In this document: one piece after another, positions 28,901 to 34,900 of the stretch
How the letters are laid out: each line of letters opens with the position of its first letter
Position numbering within the stretch: position 1 is the stretch's first letter
Source of the DNA: Cymbidium sinense
Lineage: Eukaryota; Streptophyta; Magnoliopsida; Asparagales; Orchidaceae
Direction: 5' to 3'
Length of the DNA: 64,000 bases
NCBI GenBank assembly: GCA_021442155.1
Contig: CM038216.1
Coordinates: forward strand, 151,677,009-151,741,008
The notes under the pieces: model-generated
Seen by the model: the letters and a program-made list of their open reading frames with translations, nothing else
Database searches by the model: none
What the model was told of the DNA's origin: nothing
Position numbers and translations under genes: made by a program

Positions 28901-31900
28901 AAAAGAAACAGGCCTCTATTTGTTCAATTTCCTTGTTCCACTCATTGTGATCCTTCAAATGCTTGCCGTTCCCAACATAGTGCTGAACTTTAAAATCAGT
29001 TGAGCTCTCTATGACCAGGGCTTGCTGCAAAACAAAAAATACTAAGCCTCCGCAATAATTTTCCTGTGAAAAATAAAAAGATTAAAACACAACGTGCAAA
29101 TGACTAGTAAAGAATCAAATTACGACAATAATATCATTGATGGTAATGATTAAAAACGAATTACAAGGATCAAATAACAAACTTATTCCACATTGACAAA
29201 TCTACAAGCAGCATTTTAGAAAGAAAGTTGCATGAGATTCTCCAACTAGATAATGAGAGAAAACTGCCAATAAAATCTCTAATTCTGCATAAAAATCATA
29301 AATAGGAATGATTGTTTAAGATTCAACACAGAAAAATCATAAAAGCTTCCAATACTACGTATGACATTAAACATTTCATAATCATTGTCCTCATCATAAT
29401 ATAACATTTTCAAACAGTTTTGCATCACCCCACAAGTATATAGATCATTCAAATTTTATTATGCTCAAGAGTTTCGTTACTTTTGGAATTATTTCAAATT
29501 TAGCGGATCATTTTGACCCGCTTCCGGACATGCTAGCTTTTCCCTGCGACTGCTTTCTAAGTCTAACAAGCCGCCTCATGTTAACAAAAAAAATTTTCAA
29601 TTTTCTTCCTCCATTAATTCTATTATCAACCAAAATTTTGAAGCATATAGAAACAATGATATCATCACAACAAACATAGTATATAAAATGTCTTTTATCA
29701 AGTTATAGGAATCAATATACAATGATTCTAACATGAGGGAATTACATTCATAGCACTTGAAACATATCTACTTACAAATCCAAAACCTCTTATTTTTTTT
29801 GAACTAACAAATATTTGTATTTATGCATGCCCGATCAAATAGTTGGGAATTTGACCAAAAAAATATAAGTTGAGATTTTATTATGAATTTCAATATTTAT
29901 GTGAGACTCTAGTGACGAAGTGATGACAATGGGTGATCAAGTTACTAAAAAGAGTGAAGGTTTTAAATATCTTGAGCCTATTGTTCAAAGTGATTGTGAT
30001 ATAGATGGGGATGTTCTTAGTAGAATTCAAGTTAAATGGTTGAAGTGGAGGAATGCATCGAGCCCATTGTTTGACAGGAAAGTATCACTTAGACTTAAGG
30101 GAAAATTTTATAAGATGGAAATAAGACTTGCAATGCTTTATGACATAGAATGTTGGCTAGTAAAAGAGAAACAAAAAATTAATTGTTGCATAGATAAGAA
30201 TGCTTAGGTGGATGAATGGCTTTACACTTAGAGAAAAAAGGTGAAACAAATATATAAAGTGAAAAGGTTGAAGTAACTCCAGTGGCAGATAAGATTAGAG
30301 AGAGCTGCCTTAGATGGCTTAGTCACATGAAATGTCAGCTATCCGATGACCGAGTTAGGAGAGTAGATGTATTATATTCAGCTTATGTTAAGAAAGGTAA
30401 AGGTAGACCTAAAAAAACTTGGTTAGTAAATATAAAAAATGACCTTAATTTATTAGGATTAAATGAGAATATGACACTTAATAGAACACATTGGTGAAAA
30501 GAATTCATGTAGCCAACCCCATGAAATGGGATAAAGGCTTGTTGTTGTTATTATGTGAGACTCTAAAAATTTGAGATAATAGAGGGGTAGTAGTTTTTTA
30601 AATAGCATTGTGTTGAGTGTAATGTATGTAATTGCTCCTTCTAATAAATTCAACAAAGTAAAATACTTGGGGCCTCTTCTCTATATCAATCCATCCCTAG
30701 AAAACAACCTTCCTAAAGCGGTGTTTAAAATTGCACAATCTTAGGCATGCCTCAGCATAATTTGAGCACAAACTGCATTGAGGCTTACGCCTCGTGAGAT
30801 TCAAGTGAGGCTTAAGCCTCAATGCAATTTGAGGGCAAACCACATTGAGGATTACTCCTCGTGCATTTCAAGTGAAGCTTATGCCTCATATTTGGTGAGG
30901 CGTGCCTCACCTCAATTTCATTGAGGCATGAGCCTCATTGTTTTAGGGTTTTAGTTTTAACTAATATTATAAATTATAATCAAATAGTCACCACTTTCAT
31001 GCACAGCCCCCTTCACCAATATGGCTCCCCTCACATATGAAACTACCTTTTCATGCATCCAACGACCTTGGGCTACTACCACCACCACTTCCCAAGAGTG
31101 ATGAGAGTCCTGAAGGCTTTTGATTACTTATAATATTTTTATTTAGATTTATAGAAATTATTATGTTGGATAATAAGAGAGAGAGAGAGAGATATTTATT
31201 TGATATCTTATTTTTCTTTAATGTATTTTGTTACTTTGATTTCATATAATATATTACTTTGATTAATTGATATTTGCATTACACTTAACTTAATCTTATG
31301 CTTCTCTTTTATTGGCTATCATTCTGCACCATAAGTCATTATAGATCTTACCACCATCTTATAAAATTTTTTCTTAAATTTAAGTGAAACTTTTCTATCA
31401 CACAACAGGCCAGATGCATTCCTCCACTTTAACCATCCAACTTGAATTCTACTAATAACATCTCCATCTATTTCACCATCATTTTGTTAATAGAGCCTAA
31501 ATATCTAAATCGCTCACTCTTATTAATGACTTGTTCACCTAATGTCACAACACTACCACTAACTTCTACAACTAAAATTACACTCCATATATTCGCTTTT
31601 AGATCTACTTTAATGAAAACCTTTAGACTCTAATGTTGACCTCCATAATTCAAGTTTCTCTTGACTCTCTAGTCTTATCAACAAGAAGAATGTCATCAGA
31701 AAAGCATACACCAAGGTACATCTTCCTGTAAATGCCTAATAAGAACATCCATAACTAAAGCAAAAAGATAAGGGCTTAAAGTTGATCCTTGATGTAATCT
31801 AATTGAAATGGGAAAATATTTTCTCAATCCTCCTTGTGTTTGGACACAAGTAATAGCTCTAGTATACATATCCTTAATGACTTGAATATAACCAATATTA

Positions 31901-34900
31901 ACTCTTTTCTCGTCTAGAACTCCAAAGAACATCTCTTGAAACTTTATCATAAGCTTTCTAAATCAATAAATATCATATGTAAATCCTCCTTACTTTCTCC
32001 ATCAAACCTTTTAATAAATGTATAGCATCCATAGTAGATCTACTTGGCATAAAACCAAAGATTGAGAAATTTTGTATCACATCGTAACCATGCTCAATTA
32101 CTCTCCCATAATTTTAATGTATAACACATTAACTTAATTCCTCTATAATTTGCACTCTTGTGCATCACCTTTATTCTTAAATATAGGAACCAACAAACTC
32201 TTTCACTCATCTGGAATCTTTTAATCTTTAAAATAACATTAAAAGATTTGTAAGCCAAGAAATTCCTTGATCTAAAGCGTTTTCACACTTCTATTAGAAT
32301 ATCATCGGTCCTATGCTTTTCACATTTCATTTTCTTTTAAAGCTTCTAACTTTAGATTTACTATCTGACGATAAAATAAAATTTTCTATTTTTGGTATTA
32401 AGGTTGCTAAAATCAATCGACATTAGATCCTTCAATGAAAAAATTTATCAAAATATCTCATTCACGATTTTCAATATCATTTTCTAAGAAAAGACGTTAT
32501 TATCTTCATCCTTACACCTCACTCAACTGCGCTTCTCTCCTCTTTGTGGCTAACTTATACATACATCTTTCACCTTCTTTGGTATCTAATCTTGTATAAA
32601 TCACTAAAAGTTTAAATTTTCGATCATATTGATTTCTTAATCTCTACAAGTCACTTTATATCTTACACAATTCTCCAAGTTTTACATCTAAACCAAATTT
32701 TATAACAACGCTTCTTATTTCTTATCTTTTCTTCACACTGACTCCACCATCAATTATTTTTTATTAAAGTTTCTTTTGATTCTCCAAGACATTTTAGAAT
32801 TGCTTAATTTCACTTCTTTTTCCCACATAATATTAATTTCTTTATGAATATCTAAAATTATAAGCTCTGTAGCTTTCTTAAAATATTTTTATTTGTGTTT
32901 TTAAGTATTCCCATCTAATCTTGACAATAATTTGATTTATTTTTCCTCTACAATCTTTCACCTTAAAATCTAAAACTAACAATCGATGGCAGACTTAAAC
33001 TTTCACATGAATCCTGATCTTTACAATCTAAACGATCTATTTTTCTCAATAGAAAATAATCAATCTGACAAGAAGGTAAAACATCAAATTGGAAAGATCT
33101 TTTGATTCTACAAGAAGGTAAAGCATCAAATCAATTTTGGGTTGATTTCAAAAGATCCACTTTATCTTACAAATAAATTGTCTTAATCACCAACAGCTCA
33201 TGTCCCCAATCAACAACCACTATCTCAAAAAGTTCAATGCATAGCTTCGTCTATCATGCCAAGAGGCATGGAAATCATCCTAGTCAAAAAAATAAAATTA
33301 CCCATGTAAAATTCCAAGACCCAATACCACCTTACAACAACAAAAAGTCACACAATCTTTAACAAAGTTCTTGGACTTAAAATCACCTTAAAGTGATATT
33401 AAAAGGTCATGAAAACCTCAGCAACTATTGGAAATCCGAAATGTCCTTGTGATCTCCTGATGTCCCCAATGGCATATATAAGCTTAGGATAACCTCACGA
33501 TGATTCTATCCAAATCATAATTGCCTTATCCAAAACTTAGTGTCACCTCACAATGGCACAATAAAATTCAGATGACAGAATACTCAGCCTAAAGAATATA
33601 CACTATCACAATAAGAATCCAAAGATTTGTCTGACATCATTACATGTATAAATTGTATTTAAAATATATAAATTATAATTTTATTATATGCTAGAGTATC
33701 ATATATTTATATTTCCTTAATATCACAAGTATAATTTCCAATTAAAATAAACATGTTAAAATGTTAATTAATATTAGAGTCTTACATTAATTCATTCCTC
33801 CTTATGTCATCATAAGAACAATATATACTCAAAATAATCAACTTCACAATTTAATTAATACTAGAGCTTGTCATTTTTTTTTTTTGAAGGTTTGATTAAA
33901 TATGTTGGTTTGAGTACTTCAACAATGCCTACTACTTCATCCATCATGATGCCAACAAGATCTTGTATGAATGTTAAGAATATATATTAAGTAAACTTAA
34001 CTGTATATGGGATAAGTTTTGAGGTAAAATTTGATTATAAAGTCACTATCAAAATTTGATGTAATCTTAAGGATGGATTGACTATTTAGTCATTTCAAAA
34101 TTATAGATTGCAATAAGAAAGTGGGTGACTTCAATTTTCTAGAGAAGGAGATTTCAAATTCTAAGAAGAGCGAGATTTGTCATAGATGGTGATAATATCT
34201 TTGAAAGCTCATAAGAAGTTAAACAAAGTTTATCAAAGCTTTCTTGCCTCAGTGAAAGATACAACAAAAGAGACGAAAGAGTTGAAAGATATATTAATAG
34301 TGAAAGAATACCTAAAAGTTTTTCAAAATGATTTATCTGGATCACACTAGTGAGAGAAATAGACTTTATTATTGATTTCTTATTAAATTATGAACTTGTG
34401 GCTAAAGCATCATATCAAATGACAATTAAAGAGTTGTAGGAATTAAAAATCAACAGCAAGATTTATTAAGAAATTAATTTATCAAATATAGGATTTTTAT
34501 CGAGAACCTAGGATTATTTAAAAAAAAAAGGATGAAAGCGTTAGGGTATGCATTGATTATGTAGAACTGAATAAGTTCACCATTAAAAATAAGTTTCTAT
34601 TATCAATTATTGATAATCATTTTGATTAGTTTTAAGGAGCTTCAACTTTCTAACTTACAATCAGAATATCACCAATTATATATTAAATAGAATGACATAG
34701 CTAGAACTAGAATAGCATTTAGAGTGAGTCATGATCATTATGAATTTGAGGCAAATGCTTAAACACTATTAATGGATTTAAAGAATAAAATTTTCCAACC
34801 ATTTTTAGATATATTTGTGATTACATATCGACAATATCCTTATATATTTAAACAATGAAGCCAATCACTCAAATCATATTCATGTAATTTAATACTAAAA

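Noticed and set aside
30725..30950. CRISPR-like repeat array.
   Set aside because: There are too few and too variable units, and the context is plant intron DNA.
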